64,000 nt of DNA, from contig JBBCGH010000001.1 in assembly GCA_037200445.1 (NCBI GenBank), positions 5,220,001 through 5,284,000 of the forward strand, written 5' to 3'. Shown one piece after another: positions 40,287-49,102 of this stretch; position 1 is the first letter of the stretch, and each line of letters opens with the position of its first letter. Origin of the DNA: Alphaproteobacteria bacterium (GTDB taxonomy: Bacteria; Pseudomonadota; Alphaproteobacteria; Rhizobiales; Xanthobacteraceae). The notes below the pieces were generated by a model that worked only from the letters and a program-made list of their open reading frames with translations, was not told where the DNA came from and searched no databases. The translations under genes and the position numbers were made by a program.

Positions 40287-41087
40287 CTAGTCTAACGCCA
40301 GAACGCCCACCACGGCGCTTCGGGGCAGTGCGCCTTGTTGCCGACGACGCGATTCGAGCCGTTCCTTGATCGGCCGCGGCGCGCTGGTGCCGATGTCGTC
40401 GCGCTGCGCCTTGAGCAGATAGCCGGCGCGGATCAGCCCCTCGACCCCCTCGATGACGCGCGGGTCAGGCCCAAACGCGCCGAGCGCATCCGGATTGACC
40501 TTGCCGCGCGAGCTGTCGAGGCTGATGACCGACTGCGCCTGAAAATACATGCGCATCGACATGTTGGTGTTCTCGATGCCTCTGACGTAGTCGATGACAC
40601 CCGCGGTGATTTTCTGCCGCAGGCTACGCGAGCAATAGCGCGCAGGCGCCTCGGTCAGCTGGCAGGCGAGCCGTTCGTTCTGATCGGGCACGTTCTTGCC
40701 GCCCGCGGCCGTCTGCTTGGCGCGATCGAACTCTGCCTTGGCCTTGGGCGACTGTTCCTCGCCATTGATCGGAGCAAGCAGCACACTGCCCGCGCGCTGG
40801 GCACAGACCGCATCCGCGATCTTCGCAACCTCCTCGGGGCTCTTGCCGGCGTAGCGGTCGGCGCCCACTGCCGTCCGTGCGGCAGGGACCGGCGCGCGCG
40901 GAGCCTCGACATAGACCACCGCCGTGCCGTGACCGGAAAAGAAGCGCGGCCCGAACATCACGCCGGCAAAACCGATCGCCACGGCGCCCGCGGCGATGAG
41001 CCAGAGCGGCAGGCCGCCGCCCGATCGCACCGGTTCAGACGCGGTTTTTTCCCGGATCCGTGAACGCAGGTCCTGAATGTCACTCAT
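40287..41087 (-). CDS. Membrane-anchored protein of unknown function
   Basis: The 266-residue product has a short cytoplasmic N-terminus (MSDIQDLRSRIREKTASEPV), one helix (about 27-50) and a periplasmic domain with several cysteines (ADAVCAQR, RLACQL, RYCSRS). The C-terminal half (DYVRGIENTNMSMRMYFQAQ) looks helical. No family was recognised beyond similarity to uncharacterised Rhizobiales proteins. Convergent with tlpA, stop to stop after repair. Confidence 0.7.
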   Translation of the reverse strand: MSDIQDLRSRIREKTASEPVRSGGGLPLWLIAAGAVAIGFAGVMFGPRFFSGHGTAVVYVEAPRAPVPAARTAVGADRYAGKSPEEVAKIADAVCAQRAGSVLLAPINGEEQSPKAKAEFDRAKQTAAGGKNVPDQNERLACQLTEAPARYCSRSLRQKITAGVIDYVRGIENTNMSMRMYFQAQSVISLDSSRGKVNPDALGAFGPDPRVIEGVEGLIRAGYLLKAQRDDIGTSAPRPIKERLESRRRQQGALPRSAVVGVLALD

Positions 41088-41119
41088 CGGCAGCGCTCAT
41101 CGCCGGCTCCCGCCGACGC

Positions 41120-41320
41120 TCAAACCGTGATGTCGAGGTTCTGGCCGATGCCGGCGGCGGCATTCGTGAGCTGCGCGGCATTCTTCTGCGCGGCATCGAT
41201 CACCTGCACGATCGAAGCAGCATTGTCGGCGTTCATCTTCAGCATCCTGGCAGCCGCCGCGAGCTGGAGCCGCCCCATCTGGGCGCCGACCATAGAGGCT
41301 GCAAGCGACGACACGTCCAT
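41120..41320 (-). CDS. YjfB family putative motility protein
   Basis: A 66-residue helical protein starting MDVSSLAASMVGAQMGRLQL and ending AAGIGQNLDITV. The pattern fits the small YjfB_motility family, found in many flagellated bacteria and of unknown mechanism. No flagellar genes are nearby. Preceded by a weak GGAG-like site. The 160-base gap upstream (41321-41483) shows nothing clear. Confidence 0.65.
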   Translation of the reverse strand: MDVSSLAASMVGAQMGRLQLAAAARMLKMNADNAASIVQVIDAAQKNAAQLTNAAAGIGQNLDITV

Positions 41321-41483
41321 GAAAGGCTCCGAACCGGGCGGCAGCCTGCCATCGGCTCGTTAATTTTCGCTTCGGCGGAACTCAGACTCGAAGGGTCGGC
41401 GCGAATTCGATCTAGACGGAGCGAGTAGCTTCGCTGCTGCGGCGCCCGGTCGCGCATTAACAGAAACTTAACGGCGCGCGGCC

Positions 41484-42362
41484 CTACCGCGTCGGAACCG
41501 GCTTCTCGCCGCGATAGTCGTAAAAGCCGCGGTTCGCCTTGCGGCCGAGCCAGCCAGCCTCGACGTACTTCACCAGCAGCGGACAGGGGCGGTATTTCGA
41601 ATCCGCCAAGCCCTCGTGCAGCACTTGCATGACCGAAAGGCACGTATCGAGCCCGATGAAATCCGCAAGCTCGAGCGGACCCATCGGATGATGCGCGCCG
41701 AGCTTCATTGCGGTATCGATCGCCTCGACGTTCCCGACGCCCTCATACAGCGTATAGATCGCCTCGTTGATCATCGGCAGCAGGATGCGGTTGACGATGA
41801 AGGCCGGGAAATCCTCGGCGACCGCGATGGTCTTGTGCAGCTTCTTGACGAACTCACGGCACGCCTCGAACGTTGTGTCGTTGGTGGCGATGCCGCGGAT
41901 CAGCTCGACCAGCTCCATCACGGGCACCGGGTTCATGAAATGAATGCCGATGAATTTCTCGGGCCGGTCGGTGACGGCGGCGAGCCGCGTGATCGAGATC
42001 GAGGACGTGTTGGTGCCGACGATCGCGTCGGCCTTCAGGCCCGGGCAGAGGTCGGCGAAAATCTTGCGCTTGACCTCTTCCTTCTCGGAAGCCGACTCGA
42101 TGACGAGATCGCAATCGCCCAGCTTGTCGAGCGAATCGGCGGGCGAGATACGGGTGAGCGCTGCTTTGCGGTCCTCTTCGGAAATAAGCTTGCGCGAGAC
42201 CTGCCGCGTCAGGTTGCCATTGATGGTCGCAAGCCCGGCATTGATCCGGTCGGACGAGATGTCGTTGAGCAGAACATCCATTCCGGCGAGCGCCGCGACG
42301 TGCGCAATGCCGTTACCCATCTGACCGGCGCCGATGACACCGATCTTTTTGATTGAAGCCAT
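41484..42362 (-). CDS. hbdA: 3-hydroxybutyryl-CoA dehydrogenase
   Basis: NAD(P)-dependent oxidation of 3-hydroxybutyryl-CoA to acetoacetyl-CoA (or the reverse), linking PHB, fatty acid and ethylmalonyl-CoA pathways. The 292 residues have the Rossmann motif GVIGAGQMGNGIAHVAA, the NTSSISITRLA segment, catalytic His in GIHFMNPVPVMELVE and the C-terminal GPLELADFIGLDTCL. ATG at 42362 gives the canonical N-terminus; an ATG at 42425 adds 21 unconserved residues. Downstream of etfB-etfA on the same strand, a conserved Rhizobiales order. Confidence 0.94.
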   Translation of the reverse strand: MASIKKIGVIGAGQMGNGIAHVAALAGMDVLLNDISSDRINAGLATINGNLTRQVSRKLISEEDRKAALTRISPADSLDKLGDCDLVIESASEKEEVKRKIFADLCPGLKADAIVGTNTSSISITRLAAVTDRPEKFIGIHFMNPVPVMELVELIRGIATNDTTFEACREFVKKLHKTIAVAEDFPAFIVNRILLPMINEAIYTLYEGVGNVEAIDTAMKLGAHHPMGPLELADFIGLDTCLSVMQVLHEGLADSKYRPCPLLVKYVEAGWLGRKANRGFYDYRGEKPVPTR

Positions 42363-42477
42363 GTTCTCTGCCTGACCGCGGGCTGCTGCCTGCGGCCGCT
42401 CCCTCACCTGCGTCATCGTTGCCATGTCGTCCTTTTACGACGATCCGGCCCCCGATACTACCTGCCTAAAACCCCGA

Positions 42478-43422
42478 TCAGCGGCCGGTTTTTCCCAACT
42501 CTGCGGCAAGCTCCGGCAGCGCCTGGTAGAGGTCGGCGACCAGACCGTAGTCGGCGACCTGAAAGATCGGCGCCTCCTCGTCCTTGTTGATCGCCACGAT
42601 CACCTTGGAGTCCTTCATGCCGGCGAGATGCTGGATCGCCCCCGAGATGCCGACCGCAATGTAGAGTTCAGGCGCCACAACCTTGCCGGTCTGGCCGACC
42701 TGCCAGTCGTTCGGCGCGTAACCGGCATCGACCGCGGCGCGCGAGGCGCCGACCGCGGCGCCGAGCTTGTCGGCCACCGGCTCGATGTATTTGGTGAAGT
42801 TGTCCCTGCTCTGCATCGCGCGCCCGCCCGAGATGATGATCTTGGCGGAGGTGAGCTCGGGGCGCTCCGACTTGGAGAGTTCCTCGCCGACGAATGACGA
42901 GATGCCCGGATCGGCCGCCGCGGTCGCATTCTCGACCGATGCCGAACCGCCCTCGCCGGTTGCCTGGAAGGTCGAGGTGCGCACCGTGATGACTTTCTTC
43001 GCATCCTTCGACTTCACGGTCTGGATCGCGTTGCCGGCATAGATCGGCCGCTCGAACGTGTCGGGCGCGATCACCTTGGTGATGTCGGAAATCTGCATTA
43101 CGTCGAGCAACGCGGCGACACGCGGCATCACGTTCTTGGCTGTGGTGGTCGCTGGCGCAATGATCGCGTCGTAATTGCCGGCGAGCGACACGATCAGCGC
43201 GGCGAGCGGCTCGGCCAGCGCGTGCTCATAGGGCGCGCTATCTGCGAGCAGCACCTTGGCGACGCCCTCGAGTTTCGCGGCCGCATCCGCCACCGCCTTC
43301 GCGCCCGAGCCCGCGACCAGGACATGCACGTCGCCGCCCATCTGCTTTGCGGCGGTCAGCGCCTTGTTGGTCGCGTCCTTCAGCGACTTGTTGTCGTGCT
43401 CGGCGAGCAGGAGCGTTGCCAT
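42478..43422 (-). CDS. etfA: Electron transfer flavoprotein subunit alpha
   Basis: Carries the FAD of the ETF dimer, which takes electrons from acyl-CoA dehydrogenases and passes them to ETF-ubiquinone oxidoreductase. The 314 residues include the C-terminal FAD motif [45 protein letters not shown] (read in parts) and SRAAVDAGY. Complete length. It begins one base after the etfB stop, so the pair is a tight operon. Probable electron acceptor for Mcd at 52.8-54.5 kb. Confidence 0.97.
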   Translation of the reverse strand: MATLLLAEHDNKSLKDATNKALTAAKQMGGDVHVLVAGSGAKAVADAAAKLEGVAKVLLADSAPYEHALAEPLAALIVSLAGNYDAIIAPATTTAKNVMPRVAALLDVMQISDITKVIAPDTFERPIYAGNAIQTVKSKDAKKVITVRTSTFQATGEGGSASVENATAAADPGISSFVGEELSKSERPELTSAKIIISGGRAMQSRDNFTKYIEPVADKLGAAVGASRAAVDAGYAPNDWQVGQTGKVVAPELYIAVGISGAIQHLAGMKDSKVIVAINKDEEAPIFQVADYGLVADLYQALPELAAELGKTGR

Positions 43423-43423
43423 G

Positions 43424-44173
43424 TTAGAGAACCCCTGCCTCGTTCTTGAGCTTCTCGACGAGCTCGCCGACCGTCTTCACCTTCACACCCGCCTTGCGGC
43501 CGGAGGGCTCGGCGGTCTTCACGACTTCGATCCGCGGCGCGACGTCGACGCCGTAGTCGGCCGGCGACTTGTCGGCGATCGGCTTCTTCTTCGCCTTCAT
43601 GATGTTCGGCAGCGACGCGTAGCGCGGCTCATTGAGCCGCAGGTCGGTGGTGACGATCGCCGGGCCTTTCAGCTTGACGGTCTGCAGGCCGCCATCGACC
43701 TCGCGCGTCACGCTCACGCTCTCGCCTTCGATTGCGAGCTTGGAGGCGAAGGTGCCCTGCGGCCAACCGAGCAAGGCTGCGAGCATCTGGCCGGTCTGAT
43801 TGCAGTCGTCGTCGATCGCCTGCTTGCCCATGATGACGAGGCCGGGTTTTTCCTCCTCGACCACGCACTTGAGGATCTTCGCGACCGCGAGCGGCTCCAC
43901 GACACCGTCGACCTTCACCAGGATGCCGCGATCGGCGCCCATCGCGAGCGCGGTGCGGATTGTTTCGGACGCCTGCTGCGGACCGATCGACACGGCCACG
44001 ATCTCGGTCGCGGCACCCTTCTCCTTCAGCCGGATCGCCTCCTCGACGGCGATCTCGTCGAAAGGATTCATCGACATCTTCACGTTGGCGAGCTCGACGC
44101 CGGAGCCATCCGCCTTGACGCGAACTTTCACGTTGAAATCGACGACCCGCTTGACGGGCACCAAGACCTTCAT
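43424..44173 (-). CDS. etfB: Electron transfer flavoprotein subunit beta
   Basis: AMP-binding subunit of ETF. The 249 residues begin [19 protein letters not shown] and include [19 protein letters not shown], the ETF-beta signature region [37 protein letters not shown], and a C-terminal lysine-rich end. Full length. First gene of the etfB-etfA-hbdA operon; 73 bases separate it from the rhomboid gene upstream. Confidence 0.97.
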   Translation of the reverse strand: MKVLVPVKRVVDFNVKVRVKADGSGVELANVKMSMNPFDEIAVEEAIRLKEKGAATEIVAVSIGPQQASETIRTALAMGADRGILVKVDGVVEPLAVAKILKCVVEEEKPGLVIMGKQAIDDDCNQTGQMLAALLGWPQGTFASKLAIEGESVSVTREVDGGLQTVKLKGPAIVTTDLRLNEPRYASLPNIMKAKKKPIADKSPADYGVDVAPRIEVVKTAEPSGRKAGVKVKTVGELVEKLKNEAGVL

Positions 44174-44246
44174 GCCGGAAAACTCCCGCGTGCGGCGGGC
44201 AACCTATGGCCCACCCCATGGGCTGTCAACGCAGTGCAACATGAAC

Positions 44247-44984
44247 TCATCGCGGCGCGCCCCAGGGCCCTGAAGACCTTGATTCCGCAACCGCAATTGT
44301 GTCGCCGGGCCGCACGCACTCGAACAGGAGGACGCCCGGCGGTCGCATCACGGTGATCAGGATCGCGCCGGCCGCAAGCCCGCCGATATGTGCCCACCAC
44401 GCGGTGTCGCCCTTCTCCAGGCTGAACACGTGCCAGACCTGGCTGAGCGCCCAGAAGCCGAGCACCCAATAGGACGCGAGCCGGATCGGAATGAATCCGA
44501 AGATCAACACGGTGATCTTCGCACAGGGACGGATCATCATGTAGGCGGCGATGATGCCAGCGATCGCGCCCGAGGCACCGACCAGCGGAGTGTTCGATTG
44601 CGGGGCGGCGAGCACGTGCGCGGCGCCGCCCGCCATTCCGCACAACAGATAGAACACAAGGAACCGGCCGCGCCCGATCGCATCCTCGATGTTGTCGCCG
44701 AACACGAACAGAAACAGCATGTTCAAGAGGACATGCAGCCAGCCGCCATGCAGGAACATGTAGGTGACGATGGTGAGAGATGGCGGAAAGAACCCGCCGG
44801 TCACCGCATCGCCGCTGAACGCGACCGGGAACAGCGCAAAGTTGAGCAGGATCTGCGTCGAGACCTTGTCGCTGGTCGCATCCTGAAAGGAAAAGATCGC
44901 GATGTTGATCGCGATCAGCGCAAAGGTCACATAGGCGCGATGGCTCTTCTCGAGCGGATCGTTGTCGTAGATCGGAATGACCAC
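44247..44984 (-). CDS. Rhomboid family intramembrane serine protease
   Basis: Six-helix membrane protease that cleaves within or near membrane segments. The 245 residues carry the catalytic Ser in VGASGAIAGI (helix 4), the catalytic His in WAHIGGLAAG (helix 6), and HGGWLHVLLNMLFLFVFG with the conserved HxxxN stretch in helix 2. Length fits the simple bacterial type. Substrates unknown. It sits between pduO-type adenosyltransferase and etfB on the same strand, 29 bases after the former. Confidence 0.92.
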   Translation of the reverse strand: MVIPIYDNDPLEKSHRAYVTFALIAINIAIFSFQDATSDKVSTQILLNFALFPVAFSGDAVTGGFFPPSLTIVTYMFLHGGWLHVLLNMLFLFVFGDNIEDAIGRGRFLVFYLLCGMAGGAAHVLAAPQSNTPLVGASGAIAGIIAAYMMIRPCAKITVLIFGFIPIRLASYWVLGFWALSQVWHVFSLEKGDTAWWAHIGGLAAGAILITVMRPPGVLLFECVRPGDTIAVAESRSSGPWGAPR

Positions 44985-45013
44985 CCGGTGCCCCTATGTG
45001 GCGCGAATGCGGT

Positions 45014-45586
45014 TCAACGGTTCGCGCCCGGCACCCACAAGACGTCGCGCGCGCCCTTGTCGTTGACGTAGCGGCTGGCGACGAACAGTAAATCCGACAG
45101 GCGGTTGATGTAGCTCCGCACCTCGGCCGAGACGTCCTCGCCGGTGTCGGCAAGGCGGACGATGACGCGCTCGGCGCGCCGGCAGATGGTGCGTGCCAGA
45201 TGCAGGTAGGCAGCGGCCGGCGTGCCGCCCGCCAGCACGAAGGTGCGCAGCGGAGCAAGTTCGGCGTTCATCGCGTCGATCTCGTCCTCGAGGCGCTTCA
45301 CCTGGGAAGGGTTCACGGCAAGCCGCTCGCCGCCCGGCCCTTTTCCCTTGTCGGGCGAACACAGGTCGGCCGCGAGATCGAACAGGTCGTTCTGGATGCG
45401 CGCCAGCATCGCGTCGAGCGGCGTATCGGCGGTGTGCAGCCGCGCCACCCCGATGGCGGCGGTCACTTCGTCGACGATGCCATAGGCCTCGACGCGCAGA
45501 TCGTATTTCTTGCGCTGCTCGCCGTTGCCGAGCATCGTCATGCCGGCATCGCCCGTTCGCGTATAGATGCGGTTGAGCACCACCAT
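45014..45586 (-). CDS. pduO: Cob(I)alamin adenosyltransferase, PduO type
   Basis: Forms adenosylcobalamin from ATP and cob(I)alamin. The 190 residues hold the ATP motif IYTRTGDAG, the FVLAGGTPAAAYLHLARTICRRAER core (read in parts) with the conserved R-x-x-ER residues, and YINRLSDLLFVASRYVN. Complete. It would supply the cofactor for the ethylmalonyl-CoA mutase encoded at 61.2-63.2 kb. In related genomes this gene normally neighbours etfB and a small HIG1-type membrane gene; here a two-gene plus-strand segment separates it from the latter. Confidence 0.95.
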   Translation of the reverse strand: MVVLNRIYTRTGDAGMTMLGNGEQRKKYDLRVEAYGIVDEVTAAIGVARLHTADTPLDAMLARIQNDLFDLAADLCSPDKGKGPGGERLAVNPSQVKRLEDEIDAMNAELAPLRTFVLAGGTPAAAYLHLARTICRRAERVIVRLADTGEDVSAEVRSYINRLSDLLFVASRYVNDKGARDVLWVPGANR

Positions 45587-45674
45587 TGTGATCGCTCTCC
45601 AGGTTCCCGCGGCTTTTTCAGCCGTCCGCTGTCGTCTATCCTATTCGCAATCTGGCACCAATCGGAGAGGAAAG

Positions 45675-45866
45675 ATGCGCCTCACTTTGATCGTCGCCGT
45701 CGCTCTCGCGCTGACGCCTGCTGCGCTGATGGCGCACCCCGCGGGGCTTCAAGCTCCAGCCACCGATGTCTCGGCTGCGAAAAAGAAGCCCAAGAAGCCG
45801 AAAGCGCCCAAGGAAGAATATCTCAAGGCCGCGCCCGGCACCGGCCCGAGCGGACCGCAAAAGTGA
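45675..45866 (+). CDS. Small secreted lysine/proline-rich protein
   Basis: A 63-residue precursor beginning MRLTLIVAVALALTPAALMAHP with a signal peptide. The mature part is basic (SAAKKKPKKPKAPKEEYLKA) and ends APGTGPSGPQK. A strong ribosome site GGAGAGG (45664-45670) supports ATG at 45675. Function unknown; it could be a periplasmic polyanion-binding peptide. About 90 bases before the beta-lactamase-fold gene on the same strand. Confidence 0.6.
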   Translation: MRLTLIVAVALALTPAALMAHPAGLQAPATDVSAAKKKPKKPKAPKEEYLKAAPGTGPSGPQK

Positions 45867-45958
45867 AGCCAAGGATCACCGCCCCGTCGATGGCACTTTG
45901 GCCGCGAGCCATATGCCCGCGAAGACCTCTGACCGGACCGGACTCCGCACGCCCGACC

Positions 45959-47602
45959 ATGCGAACGCGCCTCCTCAGCCTTGTTGCCCTCGCGCTTTCC
46001 GCCTCGTCGGCTCTGGCCGCGACCGACGACGATCTGCGCGCGGCGCTCGAGCAGCGCTTCAAAGGCGACCGGACCGGCGCCTGCGTCGCGGCGGCAGTGA
46101 TCGACAACGGCACGACGGCAAGCGCCTATTTCTGCGCCGATCCGGCATCGCAGCGGCCATACGACGACCATACCGCCTTCGAAATCGGCTCGGTGACGAA
46201 GACGATGACCGCCGCGCTGCTGGCCGAGCTCATCGCGCGCGGCGAAGTCACGCTGGACGATCCGCTCGCCAAGCTGCTTCCGCCGGGAACGAGCGTGCCG
46301 TCTTTCAACGATCGCCAGATCACCGTTGGCGACATCGTCACCCATACATCAGGCCTGCCGGGGATCCCCCCTCAATGGCGCCTGAACGATACAAACAACC
46401 CGTACGCGGCCCTGACCGAGCGCGATCTGCTCGGCGCGCTCGCCGCGACGCAGCTCACGCGCGCACCCGGCGCGCAGTGGGAATATTCGAATTTCGCCAT
46501 GATGGTGCTGTCCTACGCGCTCGCCAAACGGAGCGGCAAGGACTACGAGACGTTGCTGCGCGAACGCCTGCTCGCGCCGCTCGGCATGAACGATACCTAC
46601 ATCGCCAAGCGCCCGCCGCAAGTCCAACCGGCCCAGGGCCACCTCTCCAACGCCAAGCCTGCGGGGCCGTGGGATTTTCCAGCCGACATGGCCGGCGTCG
46701 GCGGTGTGCGCGCGACGTTGCCCGACATGGTGCGCTACCTGGAAGGCGAACTCGGCGCCCGCGAGAGCACCATCACGCCCGCGTTGGCGCAGACGCAACA
46801 GCAAGTCGCCCGCGTCGGCGGCCACACGATGGGAATGAACTGGATTCTGTCCACCGTAAAAGGGCGCGCCATCGTCATGCATGAGGGCGGCACCGGGGGA
46901 TACTCGTCCTTCGTCGCTTTTGATCGCGCTGCGAAGCACGGGGTCATCTTGCTGAGCGATACGTCACTGACCTCGATCGGAGACCTCGGCGCGCTCGCGC
47001 TGCGCCTTCTCGATCCCTCGGTGCTTGCAGGGTCCCCCAGAGTGGTCGCGACCGCCGACGCCAAGCTGATCGACGCGCTGGTCGGCTCCTATCGTTTGCA
47101 AAACGGACTGCACGCGGAGTTACGGCGCAAAGGCAACGCGCTGGCCATCAAGGCCGACGGACAGCCTGAATTCGAGATGGGGTACGACAGCGCAGGTGAC
47201 TTCTACCCGCTCCAGTTCGATGCCGTGTTACGGCCGAAACGCAAGGCCGACGGCACATACGCTTTGACCTGGTTTCAGTCGGGCGGACGCTTCGAGGCCA
47301 GGCGCATCGACGCGGTTGCACCTGTCGCCAGCAACTGGACGCCCACCGAAGCGGAACTCAAGGAGTATGAGGGCAACTACCCGCTGACACCCACCTTTGC
47401 GCTTCGCGTCTTCACCAGGGGTGCGAGGCTGTTCGTCCAGGGCACCAGGCAAGCGGCGCTCGAAGTCGCGTCGGTCGAGAAGGATATCTTCCTCGCCGAG
47501 TCCGTCGACGCAGAGATCGACTTCGGGCGCGACGCCGCCGGTAACGTGACGACCCTGACGCTTAAGCAGGGCGGGAAAGCTTCGCGCGGGGAGCGGCGTT
47601 GA
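45959..47602 (+). CDS. Serine hydrolase, beta-lactamase/class C fold, exported
   Basis: The 547-residue precursor begins MRTRLLSLVALALSASSALA with a signal peptide. The catalytic S-x-x-K is GSVTKTM, the second motif Y-x-N is EYSNFAM, and the third is HEGGTGGYSS (HxG in place of KTG). A C-terminal domain of about 170 residues (DALVGSYRLQNGLHAELRR onward) resembles DUF3471-type extensions. Such proteins are usually peptidases or esterases rather than true resistance enzymes. The open frame extends 5' through two other genes, but only this start gives a signal peptide. Confidence 0.87.
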   Translation: MRTRLLSLVALALSASSALAATDDDLRAALEQRFKGDRTGACVAAAVIDNGTTASAYFCADPASQRPYDDHTAFEIGSVTKTMTAALLAELIARGEVTLDDPLAKLLPPGTSVPSFNDRQITVGDIVTHTSGLPGIPPQWRLNDTNNPYAALTERDLLGALAATQLTRAPGAQWEYSNFAMMVLSYALAKRSGKDYETLLRERLLAPLGMNDTYIAKRPPQVQPAQGHLSNAKPAGPWDFPADMAGVGGVRATLPDMVRYLEGELGARESTITPALAQTQQQVARVGGHTMGMNWILSTVKGRAIVMHEGGTGGYSSFVAFDRAAKHGVILLSDTSLTSIGDLGALALRLLDPSVLAGSPRVVATADAKLIDALVGSYRLQNGLHAELRRKGNALAIKADGQPEFEMGYDSAGDFYPLQFDAVLRPKRKADGTYALTWFQSGGRFEARRIDAVAPVASNWTPTEAELKEYEGNYPLTPTFALRVFTRGARLFVQGTRQAALEVASVEKDIFLAESVDAEIDFGRDAAGNVTTLTLKQGGKASRGERR

Positions 47603-47660
47603 AGGACGGGGTCGAAGATTGCGGGACGACTTCACTTGCAACCAGAGCCACCTTGGCGCT

Positions 47661-47855
47661 CTACCGTCCCAGCGCCCAGATCGTGATCATCACGACCACG
47701 ATGGCGACGAACTGCAACAGCACGCGCAGCCGCATCAGCTTCTGCGACGTGTTGGGCGAGCCGCCGCGCATCATGTTGACGAGGCCGAGAACGAGCACCA
47801 GCGCGACCGCGCCGATCGCAAGCGGCACCGCGTAGTAATAGAGGATGTTCGTCAT
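47661..47855 (-). CDS. Twin transmembrane helix small protein (HIG1-like)
   Basis: A 64-residue protein with two helices (ILYYYAVPLAIGAVALVLVLGL and VLLQFVAIVVVMITIWALG) joined by the basic loop MMRGGSPNTSQKLMRLR, the layout of bacterial HIG1_N-type proteins. Eukaryotic relatives help respiratory complex assembly; the bacterial role is unclear. ATG at 47855 is chosen because residues upstream look unconserved. Divergent from metC with 95 bases between. Confidence 0.85.
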   Translation of the reverse strand: MTNILYYYAVPLAIGAVALVLVLGLVNMMRGGSPNTSQKLMRLRVLLQFVAIVVVMITIWALGR

Positions 47856-47950
47856 CGGCTGTCCCCGGGCCGCCCCGTCCGGCATATCGCGCGCGCCGCG
47901 CGGTTTTACAAGGTCGCGGCGGTCTGGTGTGATCGGCGCGGGAGAATGGC

Positions 47951-49102
47951 ATGACTGACCGGCCGGACGCATACAAACCTCGCACCATCGCGGCGCAGGC
48001 GCTGGGCGCAATCGAGGCCGAGACCAAGGGCGTGGCGCTGCCGGTCCATGTCTCGACCACGTTCATCCGCGATCCCGACAACCAGTACCGCACCGGCTAC
48101 ATCTACGGTCGGCCCGATAACGCGACAGTGCGCCAGACGGAGGCCGTGATCGCGGCGCTCGAAGGTGCCGCAGACGCGATGCTGCTCGGCTCCGGCATGT
48201 CGGCGGCGACCAGCGTCGTGCTGGCGCTTCCCTCCGGCGCGCACATCCTTGCCCCCAAGGTGATGTACTGGTCGCTGCGCAACTGGCTCACTTCGGCCGC
48301 ACCCCGCTTTGGTTACCGCGTCGATCTCGTCGACATGGAAGACCTCGCCGCGGTGCGCGCCGCGATGCGTCCCGACACGAAGCTCGTCTGGATCGAGACG
48401 CCCGCAAATCCTCTCTGGGGCATCACCGACATCTCAGGCGTAGCCGAGATCGCCCACAAGGGCGGCGCGATGCTGGCCGTCGACTCGACGGTCGCGACGC
48501 CGCTGTTCTGCCGGCCCCTCTCGCTCGGCGCCGATATCGTGATGCATTCCGCGACGAAGTACCTCAACGGCCACTCCGATGTGATCGCGGGTGCACTCGC
48601 GACTGCGCGTGAGGACGATTTCTGGGAGCGGGTGAAGACCGTGCGCGTGCAGCATGGCATGATCCTCGGCCCCTTCGAGGCATGGCTGCTCATGCGCGGC
48701 CTGCGCACGCTCGAGGCGCGGGTGCGCGCAGCCACAGAAAGCGCCGATGCCCTGGCGCAACGCTTCGCCAACCACGCATCGATTGCGTCGGTCCTCTATC
48801 CCGGCTTGCCGTCCTTTCCGGGCCACGAGATCGCCAAACGCCAGATGAGCGGCTTTTCCGGCATGATGTCGGTGCGGGTGAAGGACGGCGAGCGCGCCGC
48901 GATCGATGCGGCCGCGCGCGTGAAGCTATGGAAGCGCGCGACCTCGCTCGGCGGCGTCGAGAGCCTGATCGAGCATCGCGCGTCGATCGAGGGGCCGGGC
49001 TCGCCCTGCCCGCCCGACCTGTTGCGCCTGTCGGTCGGGCTGGAGGACCCGGACGATCTCTACGACGATCTCGATCGAGCACTGCGCGCGGCGAATGCTT
49101 GA
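47951..49102 (+). CDS. metC: Cystathionine beta-lyase
   Basis: PLP enzyme that cleaves cystathionine to homocysteine, pyruvate and ammonia in methionine synthesis. The 383 residues show the Cys/Met metabolism family pattern: YGRPDNATVRQTEAVIAALEGA, GSGMSAATSVVLAL, the PLP lysine in HSATKYLNGHSDVIAGA, and a late SLGGVESLIEHRA. The family also contains cystathionine gamma-lyases and O-acylhomoserine sulfhydrylases, so the exact reaction is assigned with some caution. The downstream dctP frame begins 8 bases before its stop. Confidence 0.88.
   Translation: MTDRPDAYKPRTIAAQALGAIEAETKGVALPVHVSTTFIRDPDNQYRTGYIYGRPDNATVRQTEAVIAALEGAADAMLLGSGMSAATSVVLALPSGAHILAPKVMYWSLRNWLTSAAPRFGYRVDLVDMEDLAAVRAAMRPDTKLVWIETPANPLWGITDISGVAEIAHKGGAMLAVDSTVATPLFCRPLSLGADIVMHSATKYLNGHSDVIAGALATAREDDFWERVKTVRVQHGMILGPFEAWLLMRGLRTLEARVRAATESADALAQRFANHASIASVLYPGLPSFPGHEIAKRQMSGFSGMMSVRVKDGERAAIDAAARVKLWKRATSLGGVESLIEHRASIEGPGSPCPPDLLRLSVGLEDPDDLYDDLDRALRAANA

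Noticed and set aside
45200-47602. An 800-residue fusion ending in the beta-lactamase-fold protein
   Set aside because: The first 250 codons are antisense to the adenosyltransferase or out of frame with the small secreted protein; a signal peptide and normal N-terminus begin at 45959.
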